A stretch of 7,858 nucleotides of DNA from Ignavibacteria bacterium (GTDB lineage Bacteria; Bacteroidota; Ignavibacteria; Ignavibacteriales; Melioribacteraceae): positions 1 through 7,858 of the forward strand of contig DAIEQT010000354.1 of the NCBI GenBank assembly GCA_027347545.1. The letters are read 5' to 3'. This document shows positions 1-5,968 of this stretch, piece after piece. A model generated the notes under the pieces. That model ran no database searches and was not told the origin of the DNA. It worked only from the letters and a program-made list of their open reading frames with translations. How positions within the stretch are numbered: the stretch's first letter is position 1; every line of letters begins with the position of its first letter. The translations under genes were made by a program, and so were the position numbers.

Positions 1-1
1 T

Positions 2-1300
2 TATTCAATACGCAAAATTGTTTTTTGGCTGAAGAAAGCTGTAACCGTAGCCGAGAACGAACAGCAGAAGAAATGCTTTGAGCTTTTGATTGAGTATTAT
101 GAAACCGGTGACTTAAAAAAGTGGGATGAGTACAATATCGAATGGGTGAAAGATACTAGCTCTGTAGTTGATTTCGTAAACGGTTTCGTTGAAACATATA
201 ACGACCCGCTTGGATTCCGCGCAACTTATGAATCAATCGTTTCGATTAAAGATAACGAAGCTACAAAGCGGATTGAAGCAATCAGCAAAAATGCAAAATG
301 GTTTGAAGATAATTCTCCAATTGCAAAGGAACACAAGAAGCCGGATGTAAAAGGAATTTCCGCAAAAGTTATTACAGCGGTTGTAGAAGCCGGCGATGCG
401 GCTCCTTCTACTCCAATTGGAATTAATCTGCCCAACGCTAACTGGATTAGGAAAGTGCACGGCTCAAAGTCTGTTAATCTTGGTAACATTGTTCACTCTT
501 ACAACAAGGTTGCAGAGACAAGCGGAGTGCTTCAAGAGTTTGCTTATTCAAAAGAAGAAGTTGAGCTTGAAAAGAAACATGGTGTGCTCGCAGATGATTT
601 GCACACAGACATGCACGAAGTAATCGGTCATGCTTCCGGACAAGTGAATCCCGGGGTTGGAGAGCCGCACCAAACATTAAAGAATTATTATTCCACACTT
701 GAAGAAGCCCGTGCAGATTTGGTTGCGCTCTATTTCTTGTACGATCAAAAATTGGTTGATCTTGGCGTAATGGAATCGCTCGATTGTGGAAAAGTTGCTT
801 ACAATGATTACATCCGCAACGGATTGTTGGTTCAGCTTGCACGAGTTCAACCTGGCGAAAATATTGAAGAAGCACACATGCGCAACCGCCAGTTAATTTC
901 CAAATGGGCTCTTGAAATGGGCTCGAAAGAAAATGTAATTGAGAAGAAAGTAAAAGATGGCAAGACTTTCTTTGTGATTAATGATTACGCGAAGTTGAAA
1001 AACCTATTTGGTCAGCTTCTGAAGGAAATACAAAGAATAAAATCTGAAGGCGATTATGAAGCCGGAAAGAATTTGGTTGAGAACTACGGCGTAAAAGTTG
1101 ATCTTGAACTTCACAAGGAAATTTTGGAGAGATACAAAAAGCTAAACATAGCTCCTTATGCCGGATTCATTCAGCCAAAGCTTGTTCCGGTTATGGAAGG
1201 AAAGAAAATTATTGATGTGAAGATTGAGTACCCGGAAGATTTTACGAAGCAGATGCTTGAATATGGTAAAGAGTTTAATTTGTTGACAACTTATAATTAA
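2..1300 (+). CDS. Dipeptidyl peptidase III (peptidase family M49), 5' end missing
   Basis: Zinc exopeptidase that removes dipeptides from the N-terminus of short peptides, probably in peptide turnover. The frame is open from base 2, so the gene runs off the left edge. The TTG at 86 is an internal leucine codon, because the 28 codons before it read as normal family sequence (AENEQQKKCFELLIEYYETGD). Numbering from base 2, 432 residues remain; known bacterial members are about 650-700 residues (recalled), so roughly a third is outside. The M49 signature HEVIGH is at residues 205-210 (bases 614-631), giving two zinc-ligand histidines and the catalytic Glu206. The second motif EEARAD is at 234-239 (bases 701-718), with Glu235 the expected third ligand. 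The conserved stretch GINLPNANWIRKVHGSKSVNLGN before them also fits. No frameshift is visible in the visible part. The family is clear; the localisation cannot be judged without the N-terminus. Confidence 0.95.
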   Translation, partial: YSIRKIVFWLKKAVTVAENEQQKKCFELLIEYYETGDLKKWDEYNIEWVKDTSSVVDFVNGFVETYNDPLGFRATYESIVSIKDNEATKRIEAISKNAKWFEDNSPIAKEHKKPDVKGISAKVITAVVEAGDAAPSTPIGINLPNANWIRKVHGSKSVNLGNIVHSYNKVAETSGVLQEFAYSKEEVELEKKHGVLADDLHTDMHEVIGHASGQVNPGVGEPHQTLKNYYSTLEEARADLVALYFLYDQKLVDLGVMESLDCGKVAYNDYIRNGLLVQLARVQPGENIEEAHMRNRQLISKWALEMGSKENVIEKKVKDGKTFFVINDYAKLKNLFGQLLKEIQRIKSEGDYEAGKNLVENYGVKVDLELHKEILERYKKLNIAPYAGFIQPKLVPVMEGKKIIDVKIEYPEDFTKQMLEYGKEFNLLTTYN

Positions 1301-1306
1301 TTGATT

Positions 1307-1370
1307 CTGCCATTCTGAGCGTAGCGAAGAATCTCAGCATAGAGATGTTTCGCTGCGCTCAACATGACAG
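1307..1370. repeat. REP-like imperfect palindrome between convergent genes
   Basis: Two 29-base arms (1307-1335 and 1342-1370) flank a 6-base loop, AGCATA. The left arm matches the reverse complement of the right arm at 23 of 29 positions, with the core TGAGCGnAGCGAA on both sides. From memory, sequences beginning ATTCTGAGCG(A/T)AGCGAAGAATCT are dispersed in many copies in genomes of Bacteroidota and related phyla, so this is probably one copy of such a family. It fills nearly all of the 77 bases between the stops of the DPP III and FmdB-like genes. It could stop transcription from both sides, although neither side has a clear T-run. Confidence 0.8.
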
Positions 1371-1377
1371 TACTAAA

Positions 1378-1626
1378 TTAGTTCAGCCCGCACATTCCGT
1401 TAGCGCAACCACCACCGTAAGAAGGAACACCGCAGCTTCCGTCGCTACAAGAAGAACCGCCTTCAAAACCGCCGGAAGACATTGAAGCACTGAATGATGA
1501 GAGCAGTTTCTTGGAGTTTTTAGATTGGCAATCCGGGCAAATTACTTCTTCCATGTTTGCGCTTGATTTGTGCAGAACATCGAACTTTTTTCCACAGTCG
1601 TTACACTTGTATTCAAAGATTGGCAT
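1378..1626 (-). CDS. FmdB-family zinc ribbon protein with Cys-rich tail
   Basis: Small protein of 82 residues. It begins MPIFEYKCNDCGKKFDVL, the classic opening of the FmdB (CxxC-CxxC-SSSS) putative regulatory family. Cys8/Cys11 and Cys30/Cys33 form the two CxxC knuckles expected to bind one zinc. After KKLLSSFSAS the tail (residues 50-82) is Gly/Ser-rich with four more cysteines at 60, 65, 74 and 79; Gly- and Cys-rich tails are common in the family. The start is supported by an AGAGG Shine-Dalgarno at 1632-1636, 5 bases upstream of the ATG. It lies 26 bases downstream of the FAH-family gene on the same strand, so the two are probably co-transcribed. The cellular role of FmdB proteins is not well established; 'regulator' is a historic label. 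Confidence 0.9.
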   Translation of the reverse strand: MPIFEYKCNDCGKKFDVLHKSSANMEEVICPDCQSKNSKKLLSSFSASMSSGGFEGGSSCSDGSCGVPSYGGGCANGMCGLN

Positions 1627-1631
1627 TGTTA

Positions 1632-1636
1632 CCTCT
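1632..1636 (-). promoter_or_regulatory. Shine-Dalgarno of the FmdB-like gene
   Basis: Minus-strand AGAGG followed by TAACA and the ATG at 1626-1624. It fixes the start of this small gene and supports it being translated. Most other starts in the window lack a recognisable Shine-Dalgarno. Confidence 0.6.
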
Positions 1637-1652
1637 GAGTTTATTATTAAAT

Positions 1653-2315
1653 CTATTTAGAAATTTGTGTTGTTATTGTTCCGATGTTTTCAATTTCGCC
1701 AAAGAGTTTATCTCCGGGAACAACTCTTCCAACGCCTTCCGGGGTTCCGGTGAAAATTAAATCACCTTTCTCTAAAGTCATTCGCGAAGAAATATGCTTT
1801 ACGCATTGAGCGGCATTAAAAATCATATTTGAGATTGATGTGTTTTGCTTAACAGCATCATTCACTAAAAGAGAAATCCTTTCACCACCGTTAAGCTGGT
1901 AATCTTTCTTAAGAACCACTTCTCCAAGAACCGCGGCAGTATCAAAACATTTTGCAAGTGTCCAAGGATCACCTTTCTCCTTGAACTTGAACTGCAAATC
2001 ACGCAGAGTCATATCAAGTCCAATTGTATAGCCGTAAATAGCTTTCTCTGCTTGCTCATCAGTTCCGTTTTTAATATTCTCACCAATGTAGAGAACAAGT
2101 TCAACTTCGTGATGCAAATTTTCCGAGTAAGGTGGATGAATCACAGTATCGCCGGAGAAAATAACATTGGAAGCCGGTTTAAGAAATATTATTGGAAACT
2201 CAGTGGAAGCTTCGCCGCCTAGTTCTTTTGCATGAGCAGCATAATTACGCCCAACGCAAACTAATTTTCCAATTGGTACTTTCTCGTCACTGTTTTTGAA
2301 TTTTAGATATTTCAT
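1653..2315 (-). CDS. Fumarylacetoacetate hydrolase family protein (FAHD1/YcgM-like)
   Basis: A 220-residue, single-domain FAH-fold enzyme, the size of FAHD1/YcgM-type proteins. These use a divalent metal (Mg/Mn) to hydrolyse acylpyruvates or decarboxylate oxaloacetate. Visible landmarks are GRNYAAHAKE (residues 22-31), whose His28 and Glu31 correspond to the lid catalytic pair of FAHD1; FLKPASNVI (44-52); and metal ligands Glu70 and Glu72 in HHEVELVLYIG with Asp101 in GLDMTLRDLQ. Lys122 sits in GDPWTLAKCFD, and the closing GTPEGVG motif is at 190-196. All expected catalytic residues are present, so it should be active, but the substrate cannot be read from sequence: acylpyruvase, oxaloacetate decarboxylase and aromatic-catabolism hydrolase all remain possible. 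No other aromatic degradation gene is nearby, which favours a housekeeping role. It is likely the first gene of a two-gene unit with the FmdB-like protein. A GAGG ribosome site lies 4 bases before the ATG. Confidence 0.93.
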   Translation of the reverse strand: MKYLKFKNSDEKVPIGKLVCVGRNYAAHAKELGGEASTEFPIIFLKPASNVIFSGDTVIHPPYSENLHHEVELVLYIGENIKNGTDEQAEKAIYGYTIGLDMTLRDLQFKFKEKGDPWTLAKCFDTAAVLGEVVLKKDYQLNGGERISLLVNDAVKQNTSISNMIFNAAQCVKHISSRMTLEKGDLIFTGTPEGVGRVVPGDKLFGEIENIGTITTQISK

Positions 2316-2319
2316 GGTA

Positions 2320-2323
2320 CCTC
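2320..2323 (-). promoter_or_regulatory. Shine-Dalgarno of the FAH-family gene
   Basis: Minus-strand GAGG, followed by TACC and the ATG at 2315-2313. The 4-base spacing is short, so this is only moderate support for the chosen start. The protein does begin where FAHD1-like proteins normally begin, a few residues before the GRNY motif region. Confidence 0.45.
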
Positions 2324-2353
2324 GTTAGATGAAAAAATTCTTAAAAAGATTCG

Positions 2354-2430
2354 TGCTGGATACTCGATACTAGATTCTGGATAAATACAAAAGCTAGTAT
2401 CTAGAATCGAGTATCCAGCATCCAGCATCA
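2354..2430. repeat. Inverted repeat made of CTNGATN heptamers
   Basis: Arms 2354-2380 and 2394-2420 are 27 bases each, with 3 mismatches, around an AT-rich 13-base loop (2381-2393). Each arm is itself a run of 7-base units. On the plus strand the left arm reads CTGGATA, CTCGATA, CTAGATT, CTGGATA (2356-2383). On the minus strand the right arm reads CTGGATG, CTGGATA, CTCGATT, CTAGATA (2425 down to 2398), then a decayed unit CTAGCTT. The structure begins at the TGA stop (2430-2428) of the exported-protein gene and ends about 38 bases before the FAH-family start. Read leftwards, the hairpin is followed by TCTTTTT a few bases on, so it might act as a weak terminator between the two genes. Confidence 0.85.
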
Positions 2431-3681
2431 AGTTTTCTGTTCCTTTTTCTTTGCCGCCGGAAATAGAATATTATTAAGTATAAGCCGGTAGCCGGGCGAA
2501 TTTTTGAATAAAGCCAAATCTGTTTGCGGGTCGCCGACGGCGTGCTGATAATCTTCCGGATCGTGTCCGCCATAAAAAGTAAATGTACCTCTACCAAAAT
2601 TTCCGTGAATGTATTTTACTTGATCTGTTCCAGCGCGCTCGCCGAGAATAATCACAGAGTTCTTAATCACTTTGCGCCGGAACATCGAAGTCTGTCCCAT
2701 AAATCCGTGAATTACATTAGCGTGATTTTGAGTAAGCATTGTGGGCACCGGATCATACTTGGCGGAGAAATCAAACAGTGTAAAAAAGTCATTTTGCTCA
2801 GGACCAATTTCGAGAGGCGCTATATCAATATCGCTATATTCGTAAACCAAAGGATTCATCTCGATCTTAAAATTTTCAAAAGCGAATGTTTGAGTGAAAT
2901 CAACTTTGTCTTGCGCGTTTAAATCCGGCGGATCGCCATCATACATTCTATCGGCAATATCAACATTTTGAGTTGCGAGAGAAATATCATAAGAATCAGT
3001 CGCCGAACACATCGCACACAAAAAACCGCCTTGCCCAACGTAGCTTTTCATTGTAGCAACAACAGCTTTTTCCATATCGGAAACTTTTTTGAAGCCCAGC
3101 TTCTTTGCTTCCTTTTCGTAAACCATTTGCTGCTCAACATACCAGGAAGCTTCGTTGAAAGAGGCGTAAAACTTTCCGTACTGTCCCGTAAAATCTTCGT
3201 GATGAAGATGTAGCCAATCATATTTTTCTAAATCGCCACGCAAGATTTCTTCAATCCAGATTTTATCATACTTCACTTCGGCGTAATCGAGAGCAAGTGT
3301 TACAGCATCATCCCATGGTTTGAAATTGGGCGGAACATACACGGCAATGTTCGGGGCTTTTTCCAATCGTACAACATCCATATTCTGTTCTTCACTTTGA
3401 ACCAAAGCATAAATCTGAACAACTTCTTGTTGTGAAAGAGGCTGAAACGAAACTCCCTTAACACGGCATTTTAGTGCAAGCGCATTAGAGTAGTCAAGCA
3501 TAAACGAGCCGCCTCGGTAATTTAGAAGCCAATCCGCCGTTGAGCCGCTCTGCAAAGCGTTAAAAGTAATTCCGTAGGCCTTTAAGTGGTCGGTCTGTTG
3601 CAAATCCATGTAAATTAAAATTTTGGATTGCGCCAAAACTAAACCGGAAATCAGAACTAATATTGTCAGAAGCTTTTTCAT
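2428..3681 (-). CDS. Conserved exported protein of unknown function (pipeline name: asparagine synthetase B)
   Basis: This 417-residue protein opens with a signal peptide (MKKLLTILVLISGLVLAQ; lysines, hydrophobic core, likely cleavage near residue 17-18). I recognise the family from Bacteroidota-type genomes by MDLxQTxHLKAYG (residues 25-37), DWLLNYRGGSF (50-60), YDWLHLHHEDFTGQYGKFYAS (154-174), GGFLCAMCSATDSYDISLA (218-236), TLFDFSAKYDPVPTMLTQNH (301-320), YIHGNFGRGTFTFYGGHDPEDYQH (357-380) and the C-terminal NSPGYRLILNNILFPAAKKK. From memory, databases name it 'asparagine synthetase B'. That is not supported here: there is no N-terminal Cys2 glutaminase domain, no PP-loop synthetase domain, and the protein is exported. 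The GG-hydrophobic-C/S-x-T segment and the late GxGxxxFYGGHDPE motif recall ThuA/class I amidotransferase-like folds, which is only an inference. Function is unknown. It is transcribed away from the zinc-ribbon membrane gene and towards the FAH gene. Confidence 0.88.
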   Translation of the reverse strand: MKKLLTILVLISGLVLAQSKILIYMDLQQTDHLKAYGITFNALQSGSTADWLLNYRGGSFMLDYSNALALKCRVKGVSFQPLSQQEVVQIYALVQSEEQNMDVVRLEKAPNIAVYVPPNFKPWDDAVTLALDYAEVKYDKIWIEEILRGDLEKYDWLHLHHEDFTGQYGKFYASFNEASWYVEQQMVYEKEAKKLGFKKVSDMEKAVVATMKSYVGQGGFLCAMCSATDSYDISLATQNVDIADRMYDGDPPDLNAQDKVDFTQTFAFENFKIEMNPLVYEYSDIDIAPLEIGPEQNDFFTLFDFSAKYDPVPTMLTQNHANVIHGFMGQTSMFRRKVIKNSVIILGERAGTDQVKYIHGNFGRGTFTFYGGHDPEDYQHAVGDPQTDLALFKNSPGYRLILNNILFPAAKKKEQKT

Positions 3682-3714
3682 ATTTCTTTTTGTACAAGTA
3701 AAATTGAGCCGGGC

Positions 3715-3729
3715 TTCGAAATTTTCGAA
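3715..3729. promoter_or_regulatory. Candidate operator palindrome in the divergent intergenic region
   Basis: TTCGAAATTTTCGAA is a perfect 7-base inverted repeat around a single central base. It sits near the middle of the 89 bases between two divergent starts (3681 and 3771), where a shared regulator could bind. A second perfect palindrome, TTGAATTCAA, lies at 3743-3752. Both are AT-rich and short, so chance is a real possibility. I could not identify a clear -10/-35 or Bacteroidota-type (TTTG/TAnnTTTG) promoter in this gap. Confidence 0.25.
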
Positions 3730-3770
3730 CCAAAACCGTATTTTGAATTCAATAATAATCTAAATCTATT

Positions 3771-4655
3771 ATGCGTTCAAAAAAGAAATTTACTACTTGC
3801 CCAAATTGTGAAAACAAACTAACTGCGGATGATCATTTTTGTTCTCATTGCGGGCAGCCCAACCATGATATTAAAATTCCGTTTGGTCATTTAGTTGAAG
3901 AGGGAATAGAATCTTTTCTTCACATTGATAGAAAAGCCCTCGGAACATTAAAACTACTGGTCGCTTCGCCCGGCAAACTAAGCAAAGAATTTAACGAAGG
4001 AAGAAGAATAAAATTTATTCCTCCGATACGGCTTTATGTAATAATTAGCCTTCTGTTTTTCTTCTTGCTCAATTTTAATGCGCCACATAAACTATCGCAT
4101 GACAAAACTAACAAAGATGGACTCACAATTTCATATTCCGGCATTAATACACATGAGCTGGCGGGGCTAACAAAAATACAAACCGATTCTCTTGTGAAAG
4201 CAAAGAACATTAAACAAACTGCGTACAATAAATTTTGGATTAATCGGTTGTACAAAATTGCGAACTCAAGCACAGCAGAGTTTTTCCATTCGCTGTTCAA
4301 AAATATTTCTTATATGATGTTTATTCTTATGCCCTGCTTCGCGTTCATCCTTTATATTTTCTTTGGGAATAAAAACAGTTTCTATGTCGAAAATCTGATT
4401 GTCTCGGTTCATTTTCATTCATTCGTGTTCTTGCTGATTTCGGTTATGCTGCTGATTGTATTGATGAATGTGAGTTTAACCTTTCTATTGTTACCTATCA
4501 TCGTCCCGGTTTACTTATATCTCATTTTACGAAACTACTATGGACAAAAGATTTTTGCTTCGATATGGAAGACCGCGGTGATTGGTGTTTTACATCTTAT
4601 GCTATTTGGAGGTTTATTTATTCTGACTGTATTTATCAGCATTTACTTGATATAA
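3771..4655 (+). CDS. DUF3667-like membrane protein with N-terminal zinc ribbon
   Basis: A 294-residue protein. Residues 7-30 form a zinc ribbon with Cys10/Cys13 and Cys24/Cys27 (CPNC...CSHCGQ). The following soluble part has the pattern typical of DUF3667 proteins: a short segment ending in HIDRKALGTLKLLVASPGKLSKEFNEGRRIKFIPPIRLYVIIS (about 51-93). Hydrophobic helices are at about 85-102, 179-198, 210-232, 236-254 and 270-293. This gives around five membrane spans, with a hydrophilic loop of about 75 residues between the first two. The function of the family is unknown; the ribbon is likely cytoplasmic. The ATG has no Shine-Dalgarno, and an in-frame TAA lies 12 bases upstream of it, so no longer start exists nearby. 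The gene stands alone, divergent from the exported-protein gene and convergent with clpX, whose terminator overlaps its stop codon. Confidence 0.85.
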   Translation: MRSKKKFTTCPNCENKLTADDHFCSHCGQPNHDIKIPFGHLVEEGIESFLHIDRKALGTLKLLVASPGKLSKEFNEGRRIKFIPPIRLYVIISLLFFFLLNFNAPHKLSHDKTNKDGLTISYSGINTHELAGLTKIQTDSLVKAKNIKQTAYNKFWINRLYKIANSSTAEFFHSLFKNISYMMFILMPCFAFILYIFFGNKNSFYVENLIVSVHFHSFVFLLISVMLLIVLMNVSLTFLLLPIIVPVYLYLILRNYYGQKIFASIWKTAVIGVLHLMLFGGLFILTVFISIYLI

Positions 4656-4688
4656 AAAAAGCCCGGCTGCAATAAAGAAACCGGGCTT
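4653..4688 (-). terminator. Intrinsic terminator of the TPR-clpX operon
   Basis: Read on the minus strand, an 8-base perfect stem AAGCCCGG/CCGGGCTT (4688-4681 with 4666-4659) encloses a 14-base loop and is followed by an unbroken T-run through 4654. It lies 18 bases after the clpX stop. The T-run is read from the A-run that contains the TAA stop of the convergent DUF3667-like gene, so the two genes share these bases. On the plus strand there is no T-run after the stem, so it is probably one-way or weak in that direction. Confidence 0.85.
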
Positions 4689-4706
4689 AGTTAGAAACTA
4701 TTTTGC

Positions 4707-5966
4707 TTATGCTGTTTTTCTATCGCTCTCTATGTAAACCGGTTTTTCGTTCTTCGCTACTACATCACGCGTAATTAAACACTTGTCAACATTTTCCATT
4801 GTCGGCAGTTCATACATAATCTCAAGAAGAATTGCTTCCACGATTGAACGCAGCGCGCGTGCGCCGGTTTTTCTTTCAATAGCTTTCTTAACAATTTCTT
4901 CTAACGCTAGATTATCAAACTCGAGATCAACACCTTCCAAAGAGAAAAGTTTCTTGTATTGTTTAACAAGTGCATTCTTCGGCTCGGTAAGAATGTTCTT
5001 CATTGCTTTTGCGTTTAAATTGGAAAGTGGAGCTATGATTGGCAAACGTCCTACTAATTCCGGAATTAAGCCATACTTAACCAAATCTTCAGGTTGAGAT
5101 TTTTGAATTAAATTATCGCGCTCAACCTCATTTGCATTCTCTATACCGTGTGTATCAAAGCCTATTGGATTTCTGTTTATTCTGCTTGCAATTATATTTT
5201 CGATTCCATCAAAAGCGCCGCCGCAAATGAAGAGAATGTTTTTGGTGTTTACATTAATCAGACTTTGTTCGGGATGTTTTCTTCCGCCCCGCGGTGGAAC
5301 GCCGGCAACAGTTCCTTCTAAAATTTTAAGAAGTGCTTGCTGCACACCTTCGCCGGAAACATCACGGGTTATGGATGCACTTTCACTTTTGCGCGCTATC
5401 TTATCTATTTCATCAATATAAACAATTCCTTTTTGGGCTTTGTCTAAATTGTAATCCGCAGCTTGAAGCAAACGAACAAGAACCGTTTCAACATCATCGC
5501 CAACGTAACCGGCTTCTGTTAATGTTGTTGCATCGGCAATCGCAAAGGGAACATCCAAAATTCTTGCAAGCGTTTGAGCAAGCAAAGTTTTGCCGACTCC
5601 AGTTGGACCGAGAAGCAAAATGTTGCTCTTCTCAATTTCCACATCGTCCATTTCGAAAAGTGAATTGCTTGCGTTAACTCTTTTGTAATGATTATATACT
5701 GCAACCGCTAAGACCTTTTTTGCTTTATCTTGATCAATTACATATTCATCTAAGCTTTTCTTAATCAAGTCCGGCGTTAGTGAAGATTGGTAAGTATTGT
5801 CTTTTTTGGGATAACTTGTGATGTTATTCTTAAGAATATCAACACTAGTTTTGATGCAGATATCGCAAATGTACACATCGGGCCCGGCAACCATTGAAGT
5901 TACTTCGCTGCCGTCTCTTCCGCAAAATGAACATTTTACGCTGCGTGGTTCTCTAGAATCGCTCAT
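4707..5966 (-). CDS. clpX: ATP-dependent Clp protease ATP-binding subunit ClpX
   Basis: AAA+ unfoldase of 419 residues, the normal length of ClpX. It forms a hexamer that recognises tagged proteins, unfolds them and feeds them to ClpP. The N-terminal zinc-binding domain has Cys12/Cys15 and Cys34/Cys37. The AAA+ module shows Walker A GPTGVGKT (120-127), pore loop GYVG (153-156), Walker B IVYIDEID (181-188; Asp185, Glu186), RKH loop (229-231), the ClpP-docking IGF tripeptide (268-270), arginine finger region PELVGRLP with Arg307, and sensor-2 GAR with Arg370. The retained IGF loop implies it works with a ClpP, which is not encoded in this window. The gene starts 2 bases after the TPR gene stops and has no clear Shine-Dalgarno, so translation is probably coupled. 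It is the last gene of its operon, ending at the terminator near 4680. Confidence 0.98.
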   Translation of the reverse strand: MSDSREPRSVKCSFCGRDGSEVTSMVAGPDVYICDICIKTSVDILKNNITSYPKKDNTYQSSLTPDLIKKSLDEYVIDQDKAKKVLAVAVYNHYKRVNASNSLFEMDDVEIEKSNILLLGPTGVGKTLLAQTLARILDVPFAIADATTLTEAGYVGDDVETVLVRLLQAADYNLDKAQKGIVYIDEIDKIARKSESASITRDVSGEGVQQALLKILEGTVAGVPPRGGRKHPEQSLINVNTKNILFICGGAFDGIENIIASRINRNPIGFDTHGIENANEVERDNLIQKSQPEDLVKYGLIPELVGRLPIIAPLSNLNAKAMKNILTEPKNALVKQYKKLFSLEGVDLEFDNLALEEIVKKAIERKTGARALRSIVEAILLEIMYELPTMENVDKCLITRDVVAKNEKPVYIESDRKTA

Positions 5967-5968
5967 TT

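Noticed and set aside
86..88. TTG at 86 as the start of DPP III
   Set aside because: The frame is open to base 2 and the upstream codons read as family sequence, so the gene is truncated by the window, not short.
474..875. A 133-codon open frame on the minus strand inside the DPP III gene, plus smaller ones at 226-489 and 677-877
   Set aside because: They lie antisense to strongly conserved M49 sequence including HEVIGH and EEARAD. Their translations have no recognisable motif and no ribosome site was noted.
1301..1377. A CRISPR repeat or an IS end at the palindrome
   Set aside because: Only one inverted unit, no regularly spaced direct repeats, no transposase and no target duplication seen nearby.
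2394..2597. Open frame across the heptamer repeat on the minus strand
   Set aside because: Its C-terminus (LDAGCWILDSRY) is simply the translated repeat, and it overlaps the conserved end of the exported-protein gene in another frame.
2428..3681. Asparagine synthetase B as the function
   Set aside because: No Cys2 glutaminase domain, no ATP-pyrophosphatase domain, and a clear signal peptide; the name appears to be a propagated database error.
4034..4300. An 88-codon minus-strand frame inside the DUF3667-like gene
   Set aside because: Antisense to the loop and helices of a plausible membrane protein; no supporting signal.
5333..5677. Open frames on the plus strand inside clpX (also 4783-5097 and 5227-5421)
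   Set aside because: Antisense shadows of highly conserved ClpX sequence; no motif or context supports them.
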